A stretch of DNA of 64,000 bases from Yersinia aldovae ATCC 35236 (GTDB taxonomy: Bacteria > Pseudomonadota > Gammaproteobacteria > Enterobacterales > Enterobacteriaceae), in the NCBI RefSeq assembly GCF_000173735.1, contig NZ_ACCB01000012.1, forward strand, positions 1 to 64,000, given 5' to 3'. Both the position numbers and the translations under genes were made by a program. The notes under the pieces were generated by a model. It ran no database searches. It saw only the letters and a list, made by a program, of their open reading frames with translations, and was not told where the DNA came from. Position 1 is the first letter of the stretch; each line of letters begins with the position of its first letter. Shown one piece after another: positions 43,857 to 53,250 of the stretch.

Positions 43857-44475
43857 GGTTTATCTCCTTCCATTCGCCAGGCTGTAGGTCGCCCAAGCTT
43901 AAATTGCCCATACTAAAACGTATTAGACGTAGGGTCGGGAAGCCGATATGGGCGGTCATTCTGCGCACTTGACGGTTACGCCCTTCAAAAAGCGTGATCT
44001 TTAACCAGCTTGTTGGGATGGATTTACGCTCTCGGATCGGCGGATTACGTGGCCATAACCACTCTGGTTCGCTCACCAATTCAGCGCCCGCCGGTAAGGT
44101 TGGCCCATCTTTCAAGGTCATTCCCCGTTGTAGTTGTAGCAGCGCATCATCGCTGGGTACACCTTCAACTTGCACAAAATAGACTTTACCGGTTTTTTTG
44201 GCCGGTTGCGTAAGCCTGGCTTGTAGCTTGCCATCATTGGTTAATACCAGCAGACCTTCACTGTCGCGATCCAGGCGGCCTGCTGCATAAACATCATTAA
44301 AAGGAATAAATTCCTTCAAAGTTGTGCGTCCGGACTCATCGGTAAACTGCGGCAATACGTCAAAAGGCTTATTGAATAACAGTACCCGACGTGGGGTGAT
44401 AACCGCAGTTCGTGTCGCCTGTGCCTTAGTGCTGAATCGGTTAACTTTGTGATTTTTAACAGAGAATTTATTCAT
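43849..44475 (-). CDS. rluE: 23S rRNA pseudouridine synthase RluE
   Basis: Makes pseudouridine at position 2457 of 23S rRNA. It is an RsuA-type enzyme: the catalytic aspartate is in [16 protein letters not shown] (about residue 70), and [23 protein letters not shown] is the RsuA-family C-terminal motif. No N-terminal S4 domain is seen. Length is 208 aa (E. coli 217 aa). It is divergent from icd. Confidence 0.94.
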   Translation of the reverse strand: MNKFSVKNHKVNRFSTKAQATRTAVITPRRVLLFNKPFDVLPQFTDESGRTTLKEFIPFNDVYAAGRLDRDSEGLLVLTNDGKLQARLTQPAKKTGKVYFVQVEGVPSDDALLQLQRGMTLKDGPTLPAGAELVSEPEWLWPRNPPIRERKSIPTSWLKITLFEGRNRQVRRMTAHIGFPTLRLIRFSMGNLSLGDLQPGEWKEINHV

Positions 44476-44605
44476 GATTATTGCGATTTTGGATGATTAG
44501 CGCATTATACCTCAATCTGTTTCGGATTGGCGTGGAACGAATATTCAAGTAGTATTGACACGAATCTTACAAGGCATTAACAAAATCGCGCTGAAGGAGA
44601 GGTTG

Positions 44606-45859
44606 ATGGAAAGCAAAGTAGTTGTTCCGGCAGAAGGTAAGAAAATTACTGTCGATGCTCAGGGTAAACTGGTTGTTCCGCATAATCCGATCATTCCATA
44701 TATTGAAGGTGACGGTATTGGCGTTGATGTGACCCCTGTCATGATCAAAGTGGTAGATGCTGCGGTTAAGAACGCCTATAAAGGTGAGCGTAAAATCTCC
44801 TGGATGGAAATTTACACCGGTGAGAAATCAACCCATGTTTATGGCAAAGATGTTTGGTTGCCAGAAGAGACATTGGATCTTATTCGTGATTACCGTGTTG
44901 CAATTAAAGGCCCGCTAACTACCCCGGTGGGCGGTGGTATTCGTTCTCTGAACGTTGCTTTGCGTCAACAACTCGACTTGTATGTCTGTCTGCGCCCAGT
45001 GCGTTATTACACTGGTACGCCAAGCCCGGTAAAACGCCCACAAGATACCGATATGGTGATTTTCCGCGAGAATGCTGAAGACATCTATGCCGGTATTGAA
45101 TGGCAGGCCGGTTCACCAGAAGCTGAAAAAGTGATTAAGTTCCTGCGTGAAGAGATGGGCGTGAAGAAGATTCGCTTCCCTGAACAATGCGGTATCGGCG
45201 TGAAACCCTGTTCAGAAGAAGGGACCAAACGCCTGGTTCGTGCTGCGATTGACTATGCCATTGCCAATGATCGTGACTCAGTGACTCTGGTTCACAAAGG
45301 CAACATTATGAAATTCACTGAAGGCGCATTTAAAGACTGGGGTTACCAGTTAGCGCGTGAAGAGTTTGGTGGTGAGCTGATCGATGGCGGCCCGTGGGTT
45401 AAAATCAAAAACCCAAATAACGGCAAAGAGATTGTTATTAAAGATGTGATTGCTGACGCTTTCCTGCAACAGATTCTGCTGCGTCCGGCAGAGTATGATG
45501 TTATCGCCTGTATGAACCTGAACGGTGACTACATTTCTGATGCGTTGGCGGCACAAGTTGGTGGCATCGGTATTGCTCCGGGTGCCAACATCGGTGATGA
45601 GTGTGCCTTGTTTGAAGCCACCCACGGTACTGCACCAAAATATGCCGGCCAGGATAAAGTGAACCCAGGTTCAATTATTCTGTCAGCAGAAATGATGCTG
45701 CGTCATATGGGCTGGACTGAAGCGGCAGACTTAATCATTAAAGGAACCGAAGGTGCAATCCAGGCCAAGACCGTGACTTATGATTTTGAACGCCTGATGG
45801 AAGGGGCTAAATTGCGCAAGTGTAGCGAGTTTGGTCAGGATATCATCGATAACATGTAA
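44606..45859 (+). CDS. icd: Isocitrate dehydrogenase (NADP)
   Basis: TCA-cycle enzyme making 2-oxoglutarate and NADPH. The regulatory serine phosphorylated by AceK lies in [12 protein letters not shown] (Ser113 in E. coli), and [17 protein letters not shown] is the NADP-binding loop. The start at 44606 behind AAGGAGAGG gives 417 aa (E. coli 416). The frame is open from 44555, but those residues are not conserved. The 3' end, a prophage target in E. coli, is intact, and the E. coli-like order ends here. Confidence 0.97.
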   Translation: MESKVVVPAEGKKITVDAQGKLVVPHNPIIPYIEGDGIGVDVTPVMIKVVDAAVKNAYKGERKISWMEIYTGEKSTHVYGKDVWLPEETLDLIRDYRVAIKGPLTTPVGGGIRSLNVALRQQLDLYVCLRPVRYYTGTPSPVKRPQDTDMVIFRENAEDIYAGIEWQAGSPEAEKVIKFLREEMGVKKIRFPEQCGIGVKPCSEEGTKRLVRAAIDYAIANDRDSVTLVHKGNIMKFTEGAFKDWGYQLAREEFGGELIDGGPWVKIKNPNNGKEIVIKDVIADAFLQQILLRPAEYDVIACMNLNGDYISDALAAQVGGIGIAPGANIGDECALFEATHGTAPKYAGQDKVNPGSIILSAEMMLRHMGWTEAADLIIKGTEGAIQAKTVTYDFERLMEGAKLRKCSEFGQDIIDNM

Positions 45860-45876
45860 GTTATTGAGAATGAGAG

Positions 45877-45914
45877 AACCTTGCGGGAGTGTAGGCTGCC
45901 GTGAGGTTTTTTTT
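45877..45914 (+). terminator. Terminator after icd
   Basis: AACCT (45877-45881) pairs with AGGTT (45904-45908), with more pairing inside the arm, followed by a run of eight or more T. Confidence 0.7.
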
Positions 45915-46182
45915 TATCTAAATACAGTGCAATGGTGGGAGACTGCCCATCACTGTGCCGGTTTTGTGCTTATTTGTTATTGATTCAATATCCATGCACC
46001 AAGTCTTCCTTACCGCATAATTTGAAGAAATTATTTGACTGATTATGGTAACTCTTTATCCTTTACCGCACGTTATCTGGCATATATTTGCTATCTATCC
46101 ATATTAAGCTTATTTAGCCATCAATGTTCAAGATATTATAAAATTTATTTTATTTTTCTCTCTTAAAACAGAGGTTTATATT
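45915..46182. other. AT-rich gap before the glycosyltransferase
   Basis: No gene, duplicated icd end or integrase remnant is visible in this 268-bp stretch. The last 60 bases are strongly AT-rich, and GAGG at 46171-46174 is the probable ribosome-binding site of the next gene. Confidence 0.4.
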
Positions 46183-47043
46183 GTGACGAAGGATGTAGAA
46201 ATCGTTAAAGCACGGCATCCGTTAGATAAGCAGCATATCAAGCTAACTTATGTAACTCATTTTTACTGCAATCAGGGAAATATGGACTCTGTTGAGTCTT
46301 TGTTGACGGAGTATGAGTCGTACCCTGATGATATTAAGGATGCTGTCGAATTTGTCATCGTTGATGATTGCTCACCTTTAGAGTATGAAGTAAAAGATTA
46401 CGATTTGAATTTCACATGGTTAAGAATAACCACTGATATTCAATGGAATCAGGCAGGTTCGCGCAATTTGGGCGTAACTTACGCAAAATCTGACAAAATT
46501 ATCATCACCGACTTAGATTGTCTGCTTCCTGCAGACACGCTGCGCTATCTGGTCAATGCCCGTAACCCAGGGCGCTCACTGTATCGTATCTACCGGACCG
46601 ATGAAAAAACAGGCAAAGCGTACCGGGGTCACCCAAATCTTTTCTTCATGTCCCGAGCGCGGTTTTTCCGGTTGTTTGGCTATGATGAAGAATTTGCGGG
46701 TCATTACGGGTCGGAAGATTATCGTTTTGTGAAGTTTCATAAAGATCACGGCACCACGCCGCGTTATCTGCCTAAAAAGTTTAGATGTATTGAGCGTAAT
46801 GTTGATAGGAAGAAAAGCTACCATTCTCTGAATCGTGATTTGGCGCATAACGCGCCAATTGATGATCGCAAAAAACGTGAAATTTCGCTGTTTGGCCCTG
46901 AGTATGGGCACAGCAGGATATTCCTGAATTTTAACTGGGAAATCAAAAAGGTGCATTCACGTCCTGCCCCAGTTCCTGAGCGAAAGATATGGTGGCGGCC
47001 ATTATGGTGGTTCCGTTATCTGTTCAGAACGCTCTCGGCATAA
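46183..47043 (+). CDS. GT-A family glycosyltransferase (surface polysaccharide)
   Basis: Predicted cytoplasmic glycosyltransferase; donor and acceptor unknown. The N-terminal GT-A half has EFVIVDDCSP (about residues 57-66), WNQAGSRNLGVTYAKSD and a DLD metal motif in IIITDLDCLLP (near residue 110). FAGHYGSEDYRF near residue 165 looks like the acceptor-side GxED motif of galactosyltransferase-type domains. The C-terminus is basic and tryptophan-rich, so it may touch the membrane. It starts with a GTG and is 286 aa. The neighbouring WaaL-type ligase suggests a lipopolysaccharide or other glycan role. It is absent from the E. coli order. Confidence 0.75.
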   Translation: MTKDVEIVKARHPLDKQHIKLTYVTHFYCNQGNMDSVESLLTEYESYPDDIKDAVEFVIVDDCSPLEYEVKDYDLNFTWLRITTDIQWNQAGSRNLGVTYAKSDKIIITDLDCLLPADTLRYLVNARNPGRSLYRIYRTDEKTGKAYRGHPNLFFMSRARFFRLFGYDEEFAGHYGSEDYRFVKFHKDHGTTPRYLPKKFRCIERNVDRKKSYHSLNRDLAHNAPIDDRKKREISLFGPEYGHSRIFLNFNWEIKKVHSRPAPVPERKIWWRPLWWFRYLFRTLSA

Positions 47044-47179
47044 CGTTGCTTGCTGTAGAGTCATTTCCCTCAATGAGCCGTTATCTGACAGCTCATTGGT
47101 ATTATCGACTGACGCTGCCATGTTTGAAGCCGACACGTTGTGCAGTTTCAACTGGTTATCAACCTGAAGTGAGTGACTT

Positions 47180-48417
47180 ATGATTTCTCCTGCTCCTTTG
47201 CCAAGCGCTCCTCCCGTGCACCGCTATGTGGGTTTGCTGTCTTGTGCAACTGCCTTTCTGTTAGGTGTTGGTTTACCCACTTCAAATTTTATAATGAATT
47301 TATCGCTGGTTCTGGCGGTAATCTGTTTGTTATTTAGCCGTGATACCCGTTATGTCAAAGCCTTGGTAAAAAACCCATTGATTTGGTTACCGGCTCTGAT
47401 GTTTATTTTGTTAGCTGTATCATTGCTCTGGCATCACAACCTGTACGGTAAAGTGATGGTGAGTAAGTATTCTAAATTATTGTATATTCTGCCGTTAGCG
47501 ATGTTTTTTTTACTGTCCCGAACACTTGCCAGCTATTTTGCCAAAGGTTTTTTAGTGGCTAATGTGGTTATCCTGGCTGCCAGTTTGTGGGTGGGGGTTC
47601 TTCATTTGCCGTTAGGACATATTGACCCGCTTAATCCTTCAGTCTTCAAACTACAAATTACCCATAACTTCTTTATGGCTCTGGCTGCCACGCTATGGCT
47701 TTCTCTGGCGTTCCGACATCACGGGGTGAAGCGCTGGGGGTACGTTTTGCTAGTCTGTCTGGCTGTGTATAACATCGTATTTATGGTGCAGGGTAGAACC
47801 GGTTATGTAGCGCTGGCTGCGGCTTTTGGTGTGTGGGGGTAATGTCACTCTCAACCCGCCAGCGCCTGGGCATGATCGTTTGCGGACTTATCGTCGCAGC
47901 GATAATTGTTATGGTGCCAAACCGGGCAGTTGATCGGTTACAACAAGGCGTGACAGAGATTCAAACCTGCTTGGCGGCATCTAATGGCCAGGCCGATACT
48001 GCCTGTGATAGCTCAATGGGGCTGCGAACTGCATTTATGCTGGAGTCGGTAAAACTGATTGAGCAAGCTCCGGTGCTGGGCAATGGTGCTGGCGGTTTCT
48101 GGTATCAATTCTCCGCAGATGAGTACAGCATTAACCCGCATAATGAATATCTAATGCAAACTGTGCAATCCGGTCTGGTGGGATTAATTCTGTTTCTGGG
48201 GTGGATGTGGTGCTATTTCCTTGCGGCTTGGCGTTTGCCAAGTGAGGTCAGAAACGTACTATTGGCAATACTCGGTAGTTATCTGGCTTGTCATCTGTTT
48301 AACTCCTTCTTACTGGATTCTTCGGAAGGGCACTTATTTATTATCCTTACGGCGATTGTTGCCAGTTATTCAGTTCTACCGCCCAAAGAACGGTTGGAAA
48401 TAGAACAAACAGACTAA
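47180..48417 (+). pseudogene. WaaL/Wzy-type O-antigen ligase, split by a -1 frameshift
   Basis: Polytopic membrane protein of the O-antigen ligase/polymerase family, which joins O-antigen or other glycan to lipid A-core on the periplasmic side. The first frame (47180-47842) has about eight membrane segments and the conserved arginine in VQGRTGYVAL. It ends at a TAA directly after a run of five G (47835-47839). The second frame (47833-48417, or from the ATG at 47842) carries the conserved histidine in NPHNEYL and the last membrane segments. One extra G would join them into a protein of about 412 aa. The stop and next ATG overlap as TAATG, so reinitiation is possible. It is either disrupted, made as two halves, slippage-regulated, or a base-calling error. 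Confidence 0.75.
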
Positions 48418-48452
48418 AACTACTCACAGATAAAATATTTGTTAAATTCAGG

Positions 48453-48484
48453 AAACAGGTGCACAAAGCGGTACCTGTTTTTTT
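48453..48484 (+). terminator. Terminator after the ligase gene
   Basis: AAACAGGT (48453-48460) and ACCTGTTT (48473-48480) form an 8-bp stem with a 12-base loop, followed by a T-run. Confidence 0.75.
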
Positions 48485-48883
48485 ATCTGTTTAGTCTGAT
48501 GCTTCTGGCCGTGAACTAAAGTCTAAGCTGTTGTAAAAACAAACCGGCGTATTATTGCGTAGCGATAGCTTAACTTCCTAATAAGCACATGGGCAGGGTT
48601 ATCAAATATGTCTTTTTACCCCCGTGATAACCTATTTCTATTCAGCCGACGTACCCCGTGGTGGTCCTCAGACACCTGAATATGAGTTACGTGAAGCTGG
48701 CTAAGGTCCGGCGATTATTCTTAATGGCGTGATTTAATGCTGTTGATGGTTATCGCTGAACCCTTGCGGCAGATGACATGTAGCCTGATTCCACCTTTGC
48801 CACAATCTTCTATTTATAAGCAGATTAATGTTGCCAGAGAGTTACTCAGCGCAATCTTCCGGCCCCCTTAATAGAACGGTCTT
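48485..48883. other. Gap between the ligase terminator and the csc control region
   Basis: About 400 bases with no recognisable gene on either strand. A short open stretch at about 48740-48870 encodes some 40 residues, but I see no start, ribosome-binding site or family match. It may be the eroded remains of a lost gene. Confidence 0.35.
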
Positions 48884-48905
48884 TTTCGTGATAACTATCA
48901 CATAA
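48884..48905 (+). promoter_or_regulatory. CRP site candidate 1, csc operon
   Basis: CGTGATAACTATCACA fits TGTGA-N6-TCACA with one mismatch. It is 19 bases upstream of the first operator palindrome, measured between core ends at 48902 and 48913. Confidence 0.7.
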
Positions 48906-48912
48906 ATAATTT

Positions 48913-48924
48913 GTTAACGTTAAC
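48913..48924 (+). promoter_or_regulatory. Operator O1 of the csc operon
   Basis: GTTAACGTTAAC is a perfect palindrome with a central CG, as LacI-family operators have. An identical copy lies 64 bases downstream. CscR is the likely ligand. Confidence 0.75.
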
Positions 48925-48927
48925 ATT

Positions 48928-48943
48928 GGTGATTAACATCACG
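48928..48943 (+). promoter_or_regulatory. CRP site candidate 2, csc operon
   Basis: GGTGATTAACATCACG fits TGTGA-N6-TCACA with one mismatch in each half. Its centre is 41 bases from that of CRP candidate 1, and it lies between the two operator copies. Confidence 0.6.
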
Positions 48944-48976
48944 AATATCACCAGACGGATCTTTCCAAAATAAAAA

Positions 48977-48988
48977 GTTAACGTTAAC
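48977..48988 (+). promoter_or_regulatory. Operator O2 of the csc operon
   Basis: Second identical GTTAACGTTAAC palindrome, 32 bases before the cscB start. Binding here would cover the promoter or early transcript; spacing of about six helical turns from O1 would allow looping. Confidence 0.75.
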
Positions 48989-49019
48989 AATAGGCGTAAA
49001 TCTCCAACAGGATATCGCC

Positions 49020-50261
49020 ATGCAACATTCTGCCCGCAATCAATATCTGATTTTAAGTGGTTTACTGTTTACGTTTTTCTTCACCTGGTCATCAGCATTC
49101 TCTTTATTTTCCATATGGTTAAATCAATATGTCGGGCTAAAAGGTGCTGAAACCGGTGCGACGTTTTCTGCCATCGCTATAACGGCACTTTGCGCGCAGC
49201 CGTTATACGGGGTGATACAAGATAAACTGGGGCTTAAGAAACATCTTTTATGGGCTATTGGTATTTTGCTGCTGATCAGTGGTCCTTTTTTTATTTATGT
49301 TTATGCCCCTTTATTGCGTATCAATATGCTCGCCGGTGCCGTGGTGGGCGGCTTATATATGGGGATGACATTCTTTGCTGGTATCGGTGCTCTGGAATCT
49401 TATACCGAGCGTGTTAGTCGGATTAGTGGGTTTGAGTTTGGTAAGGCTCGAATGTGGGGTTCTCTGGGCTGGGCCGGTGCCACGTTTTTTGCCGGTATGT
49501 TGTTTAATATTAATCCTAATATTAATTTTTGGATGGCATCGGCATCGGCCGCATTATTTTTACTGCTGCTATGGTGTTTACGTGAAGTGAAAGTTGATGT
49601 GATGGGGCAGTTAGAATATGGCAAAAGTAGTGCTTTGACACTTCAGGATACGCTGTCGTTATTCCGTCTGCCACGGTTCTGGGCGCTGGTGGTGTTTGTT
49701 ACTGGCGTCAGCGTTTACAACGTATATGACCAACAATTCCCAGTGTATTTCTCTTCTTTATTTGCTGATGCGCGACATGGTAATGAGATGTACGGTTTCC
49801 TTAATTCATTACAAGTATTCCTAGAGGCGGGCGGGATGTTTCTCGCACCTTTTTTGGTTAACCGTATCGGTGCTAAAAAAGGTTTGTTACTGAGTGGATT
49901 GATTATGGCAATGCGGATATTTGGCTCAGGGTTAGCTCAAGATACCGCCACTATTTCATTGATGAAACTCTTACATGCGGTCGAATTACCCATTCTGCTG
50001 ATCGCGATATTTAAGTATATCGCCGCCAATTTTGATCCACGGTTATCAGCAACGCTGTATTTAGTCGGCTTCCAGTTTGTCACCCAAGTCTGTTCGAGCA
50101 TATTTTCACCCCTGGCAGGAATGGGTTACGACCAAATGGGGTTCGCTGATACTTATATAATCATGGGGGCAATCGTCCTTGGATTAACTGTTATCTCCTG
50201 TTTTATGTTGCGCGATAAATCGCGTACCGATGATCCTTCTTTGCAATTAACGACCAAGTGA
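49020..50261 (+). CDS. cscB: Sucrose:proton symporter, LacY/CscB family
   Basis: Twelve-segment MFS permease of the oligosaccharide:proton symporter family. GIVQDKLGLKKHLLW-type loop (here GVIQDKLGLKKHLLW), GALESYTERVSR and FGKARMWGSLGWA match the LacY/CscB/RafB group; the late helices have LLHAVELPILLIAIFKY with the His/Glu region used in proton coupling. Sucrose as substrate follows from the linked cscA; raffinose or another fructoside cannot be excluded. Length is 413 aa. Its stop overlaps the region of the cscA start. Confidence 0.9.
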   Translation: MQHSARNQYLILSGLLFTFFFTWSSAFSLFSIWLNQYVGLKGAETGATFSAIAITALCAQPLYGVIQDKLGLKKHLLWAIGILLLISGPFFIYVYAPLLRINMLAGAVVGGLYMGMTFFAGIGALESYTERVSRISGFEFGKARMWGSLGWAGATFFAGMLFNINPNINFWMASASAALFLLLLWCLREVKVDVMGQLEYGKSSALTLQDTLSLFRLPRFWALVVFVTGVSVYNVYDQQFPVYFSSLFADARHGNEMYGFLNSLQVFLEAGGMFLAPFLVNRIGAKKGLLLSGLIMAMRIFGSGLAQDTATISLMKLLHAVELPILLIAIFKYIAANFDPRLSATLYLVGFQFVTQVCSSIFSPLAGMGYDQMGFADTYIIMGAIVLGLTVISCFMLRDKSRTDDPSLQLTTK

Positions 50262-50266
50262 GCACT

Positions 50267-51736
50267 ATGAATTCATTAATTGAGCGAGCAAATGATGCGC
50301 TGCAAACGTTAGCTTCTCAGCTCGGCCAACATTTCTATCCACATTATCATTTGGCTCCACCAGCAGGGTGGATGAATGATCCCAACGGGCTAATTTTTTT
50401 TAACGGACAGTATCACGCGTTTTATCAGCACCACCCTTATGATGAAAATTGGGGGCCGATGCATTGGGGCCATGCAACCAGCCTCGATATGTTGAGTTGG
50501 CAGCATCAACCCATTGCCTTAGCTCCGGGTGATTTATGGGATAAAGACGGCTGTTTTTCTGGTTGCGCGGTAGACGATAACGGTGTGTTAAGTCTGATTT
50601 ATACCGGACATGTTTGGCTTAACGGTGAGGGTGATGACAGCGCTATTCGTGAGGTACAGTGCCTGGCGACCAGTCAGGACGGGATACATTTTGACAAACA
50701 AGGTGTGGTACTGAACCCACCCGAGGGAATCATGCATTTTCGCGATCCGAAAGTGTGGTTTGAAGATGATTGTTGGTGGATGGTGGTCGGTGCTCGAGAT
50801 GAGCGAGATCATGGGCAAGTCTTGCTATATCGCGGCAGTTCATTGCAGCAATGGCAATTTATACAAGTTTTAGCGCGCGCAGACGACAGCATGGGATATA
50901 TGTGGGAATGTCCAGATTTCTTCCCGTTAGAAAATGAACACATTCTGATGTTTTCACCACAGGGGCTGGCAGCAAAAGGTTACCTCAATCGCAATTTGTT
51001 CCAAAGTGGTGTCTTACGCGGCAAATGGCAACCAGGGGGCGATTTTAAGCCATCTCAACTTTTTACCGAACTGGATCTGGGCCATGATTTCTATGCACCA
51101 CAATCTCTGCTTACAGCCGATGGGCGGCGAGTCATTATTGGTTGGATGGATATGTGGCAATCGCCGATGCCGACCAAAACCGATAATTGGAGTGGCTGCT
51201 TAACCTTGCCACGAGAATTAAGTATTGATTGTGATGGTAATTTATTAATAAAACCGGTGCGGGAGGTTGAAGCACTAAGGCAAGCCGGTGAATTCATCAC
51301 ATCAATGACACTGGCCCAAGAGAAACAACTTTTACATGAAAATTGCCAGAGTCTGGAACTGCAATTGACATGGGATATCACAGCCAGTCATGCAGAAAGA
51401 TATGGTGTGCAGTTAGCTGATGTCCAAGGAACGGGGGGGAAAGTTTCGGTTTATGTCGATAATCAGGCTAATCGACTAGTTTTGGATAGGTATTACCCAC
51501 AATATGGACTGACGGGGTATCGCAGTGTGGCATTACCAGAACAGGGGTTATTATCATTACGTATATTTATTGATAGTTCGTCTGTGGAGGTATTTATCAA
51601 TGATGGGCAAGCTTGTATGAGCAGTCGTATTTATCCAACCGAGCATGAACGCTGTTTATCCCTGTATGCGGAGAATGGTCAGGCCGAGCTACTATACGGT
51701 GAATACTGGCAGTTAGTAGCTAGATCATCACGTTGA
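50267..51736 (+). CDS. cscA: Sucrose hydrolase (GH32 invertase)
   Basis: Cytoplasmic enzyme splitting sucrose into glucose and fructose. GH32 motifs are clear: WMNDPNG with the nucleophile aspartate (about residue 39), FRDPKVW with the stabiliser, and WECPDFF with the acid/base glutamate. A beta-sandwich C-terminal domain holds DSSSVEVFINDG. It is closely similar to E. coli CscA. Starts at GTG 50258 and ATG 50267 are both possible; 50267 gives 489 aa. It converges on cscR with a gap of only two bases. Confidence 0.93.
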   Translation: MNSLIERANDALQTLASQLGQHFYPHYHLAPPAGWMNDPNGLIFFNGQYHAFYQHHPYDENWGPMHWGHATSLDMLSWQHQPIALAPGDLWDKDGCFSGCAVDDNGVLSLIYTGHVWLNGEGDDSAIREVQCLATSQDGIHFDKQGVVLNPPEGIMHFRDPKVWFEDDCWWMVVGARDERDHGQVLLYRGSSLQQWQFIQVLARADDSMGYMWECPDFFPLENEHILMFSPQGLAAKGYLNRNLFQSGVLRGKWQPGGDFKPSQLFTELDLGHDFYAPQSLLTADGRRVIIGWMDMWQSPMPTKTDNWSGCLTLPRELSIDCDGNLLIKPVREVEALRQAGEFITSMTLAQEKQLLHENCQSLELQLTWDITASHAERYGVQLADVQGTGGKVSVYVDNQANRLVLDRYYPQYGLTGYRSVALPEQGLLSLRIFIDSSSVEVFINDGQACMSSRIYPTEHERCLSLYAENGQAELLYGEYWQLVARSSR

Positions 51737-51738
51737 AA

Positions 51739-52734
51739 TTAAATGGATGCCCGCTCCCGCAGTGGGCACGGCAACCGGCGTGTTGATCGTGATTCTCGTC
51801 CTTCAATCAAATGAAGGGCCGCTTCCCGACCAATATCATAATGCGGCAGTTGTACCGTCGTCAGTGGTGGCAAAAATAGTTCTCCGATGCCGACCATATT
51901 GTCATAGCCTACCACCGCAACTTGTTGTGGGATGGTAATACCTTTGGCTAGCAGCACTTGGTAGGCCAGAAAAGCGATACGGTCGTTGCCGCAAATCAGC
52001 ACATCAAAATCAGGTTTTCCCTCAGGGCAGTAGCGATCGAGTAGTGGAATAACATCCTGATAATGCTCATCCCCCGATGCTAAATGGCACTGACGTAACT
52101 GCTCTACCGGCAAGGCGAATTCTTGCCACGCTTTTTCTGCACCCGCTCGCCGCGCTTTACCTGCCAAAGTACATTCGGGAAGGTAAATGCACAATGGCCG
52201 CTGGTATCCTCGGCGCAATAGCACTTTCATCGCTTGATACTGACCATCAAAGTCATCAGGAATGTAGCTGGGGATAGAATGGTTTTCGCTGACACAATTA
52301 GCCAGCACGATATTTTTATCCCGCAGGCGCTCTGGGATAGTGACTTGCCGCAGCCCCATAGATGTGAAAATAATGCCATCAGGACGCTGGGCCAACAGTT
52401 GGTTAACTGCTCGCTCGCTATCTTCATGTGAGGTCAGATTGACCAGGAAACTATTCCAGCCAAACTCGCGTGCCGTCAACTCAATAGACAGTAATATCTC
52501 GACGGAAAAGGGGGTGGTGGCGGTATCCCATGCAAGCACCGCGAGAGTGGACGTTTTGGTGGTATTACCGCGCATTTTCCGGGCGGAAAAGTCGGGGACA
52601 TAATTGAGGGCCTCAATGGCTTGCATGACTCGCTGATAAGTCTCTGGGCGCAGTTGGTCTGGGTTATTAATCGCCCGAGAAACGGTCATTAATGAAACTG
52701 ACGCCAGATTTGCTACTTCTTTCAGCGAAGCCAT
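51739..52734 (-). CDS. cscR: LacI-family repressor of the csc operon
   Basis: DNA-binding repressor presumed to respond to sucrose or fructose. The helix-turn-helix is at the N-terminus (SLKEVANLASVSLMTVSRAINN), followed by the hinge (LNYVPDFSARKM) and a periplasmic-binding-protein-like sensor domain with VLICGNDRIAFLA and VAVVGYDNMVGIGE. The start at 52734 (MASLKEV) gives 331 aa; the upstream start at 52746 adds four residues. It is convergent with cscA. A weak operator-like sequence lies upstream. Confidence 0.9.
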   Translation of the reverse strand: MASLKEVANLASVSLMTVSRAINNPDQLRPETYQRVMQAIEALNYVPDFSARKMRGNTTKTSTLAVLAWDTATTPFSVEILLSIELTAREFGWNSFLVNLTSHEDSERAVNQLLAQRPDGIIFTSMGLRQVTIPERLRDKNIVLANCVSENHSIPSYIPDDFDGQYQAMKVLLRRGYQRPLCIYLPECTLAGKARRAGAEKAWQEFALPVEQLRQCHLASGDEHYQDVIPLLDRYCPEGKPDFDVLICGNDRIAFLAYQVLLAKGITIPQQVAVVGYDNMVGIGELFLPPLTTVQLPHYDIGREAALHLIEGRESRSTRRLPCPLRERASI

Positions 52735-52776
52735 TACTTTCCTCAATGGATTATGTTACCGCTTTTATTGGTTGAT

Positions 52777-52786
52777 TATCGTTATC
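52777..52786 (-). promoter_or_regulatory. Degenerate operator upstream of cscR
   Basis: ATAACGATAA (- strand) matches TTAACGTTAA at eight of ten positions, about 43 bases before cscR. It could allow autoregulation; the match is modest. Confidence 0.35.
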
Positions 52787-52834
52787 TTGCCATTATTGAT
52801 CAACCTGCGTGTCAGTATTGACTTTCGCTACCAA

Positions 52835-52860
52835 CAAAAAGCCCTCGATGAGTGAGGGCT
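52835..52860 (-). terminator. Terminator of the 86-aa gene
   Basis: GAGGGCT and AGCCCTC (52854-52860 with 52840-52846) form a 7-bp stem on the - strand, followed by TTTTT. Confidence 0.75.
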
Positions 52861-52865
52861 GGGGG

Positions 52866-53126
52866 CTAACGGTTGGCTTTATCATCAGCCTTATCAAGCA
52901 GGCCATTGGCTATCTTGTTGGCATCAAGATAATGCGTCGAGCTTAAGACCTTGTTGAGCGTGTCACGCACGGTTGACAGAAACAGGTCGTTATCTGATTC
53001 ATTAGCACATTCAACCATTAAGGCGATCAGCAAAGCTTCATGGGCGATCAAATGATCTTCACCAGATAAGTTTGCATCGGTTTCATCTTTGTGAGCGTTA
53101 ACAGATGTTTGATTAAGTGATGACAT
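52866..53126 (-). CDS. Small acidic protein of unknown function
   Basis: An 86-aa predicted soluble protein, not recognised. It is acidic and likely helical, with no signal peptide, membrane segment or cysteine pair (one Cys in VECANES). The middle (LIAHEALLIALMVECANE) is amphipathic and could support dimerisation. A good ribosome-binding site (AAGGAG) precedes the ATG and a terminator follows, so it looks like a real single-gene unit between the csc cluster and a chemoreceptor remnant. Confidence 0.7.
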   Translation of the reverse strand: MSSLNQTSVNAHKDETDANLSGEDHLIAHEALLIALMVECANESDNDLFLSTVRDTLNKVLSSTHYLDANKIANGLLDKADDKANR

Positions 53127-53250
53127 AAAACTCCTTATTTAATAATTGAATAATATCCTGCCTACTATAGCGGGGTTTCTATTTATTGCTATGACAGATG
53201 AACCCTGTGTAACAACCGCTATAACAGGTATTAAGAGGGTTTTCCCCAAG

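Noticed and set aside
45860-46182. Prophage attachment remnant at the 3' end of icd
   Set aside because: icd is intact and no duplicate of its end, integrase or phage gene is visible, although the site is a known target in E. coli.
47833-48417. A separate short membrane gene
   Set aside because: It carries only the second half of a ligase, including the PHNEYL histidine; it is better read as the 3' part of the split gene, although reinitiation is possible.
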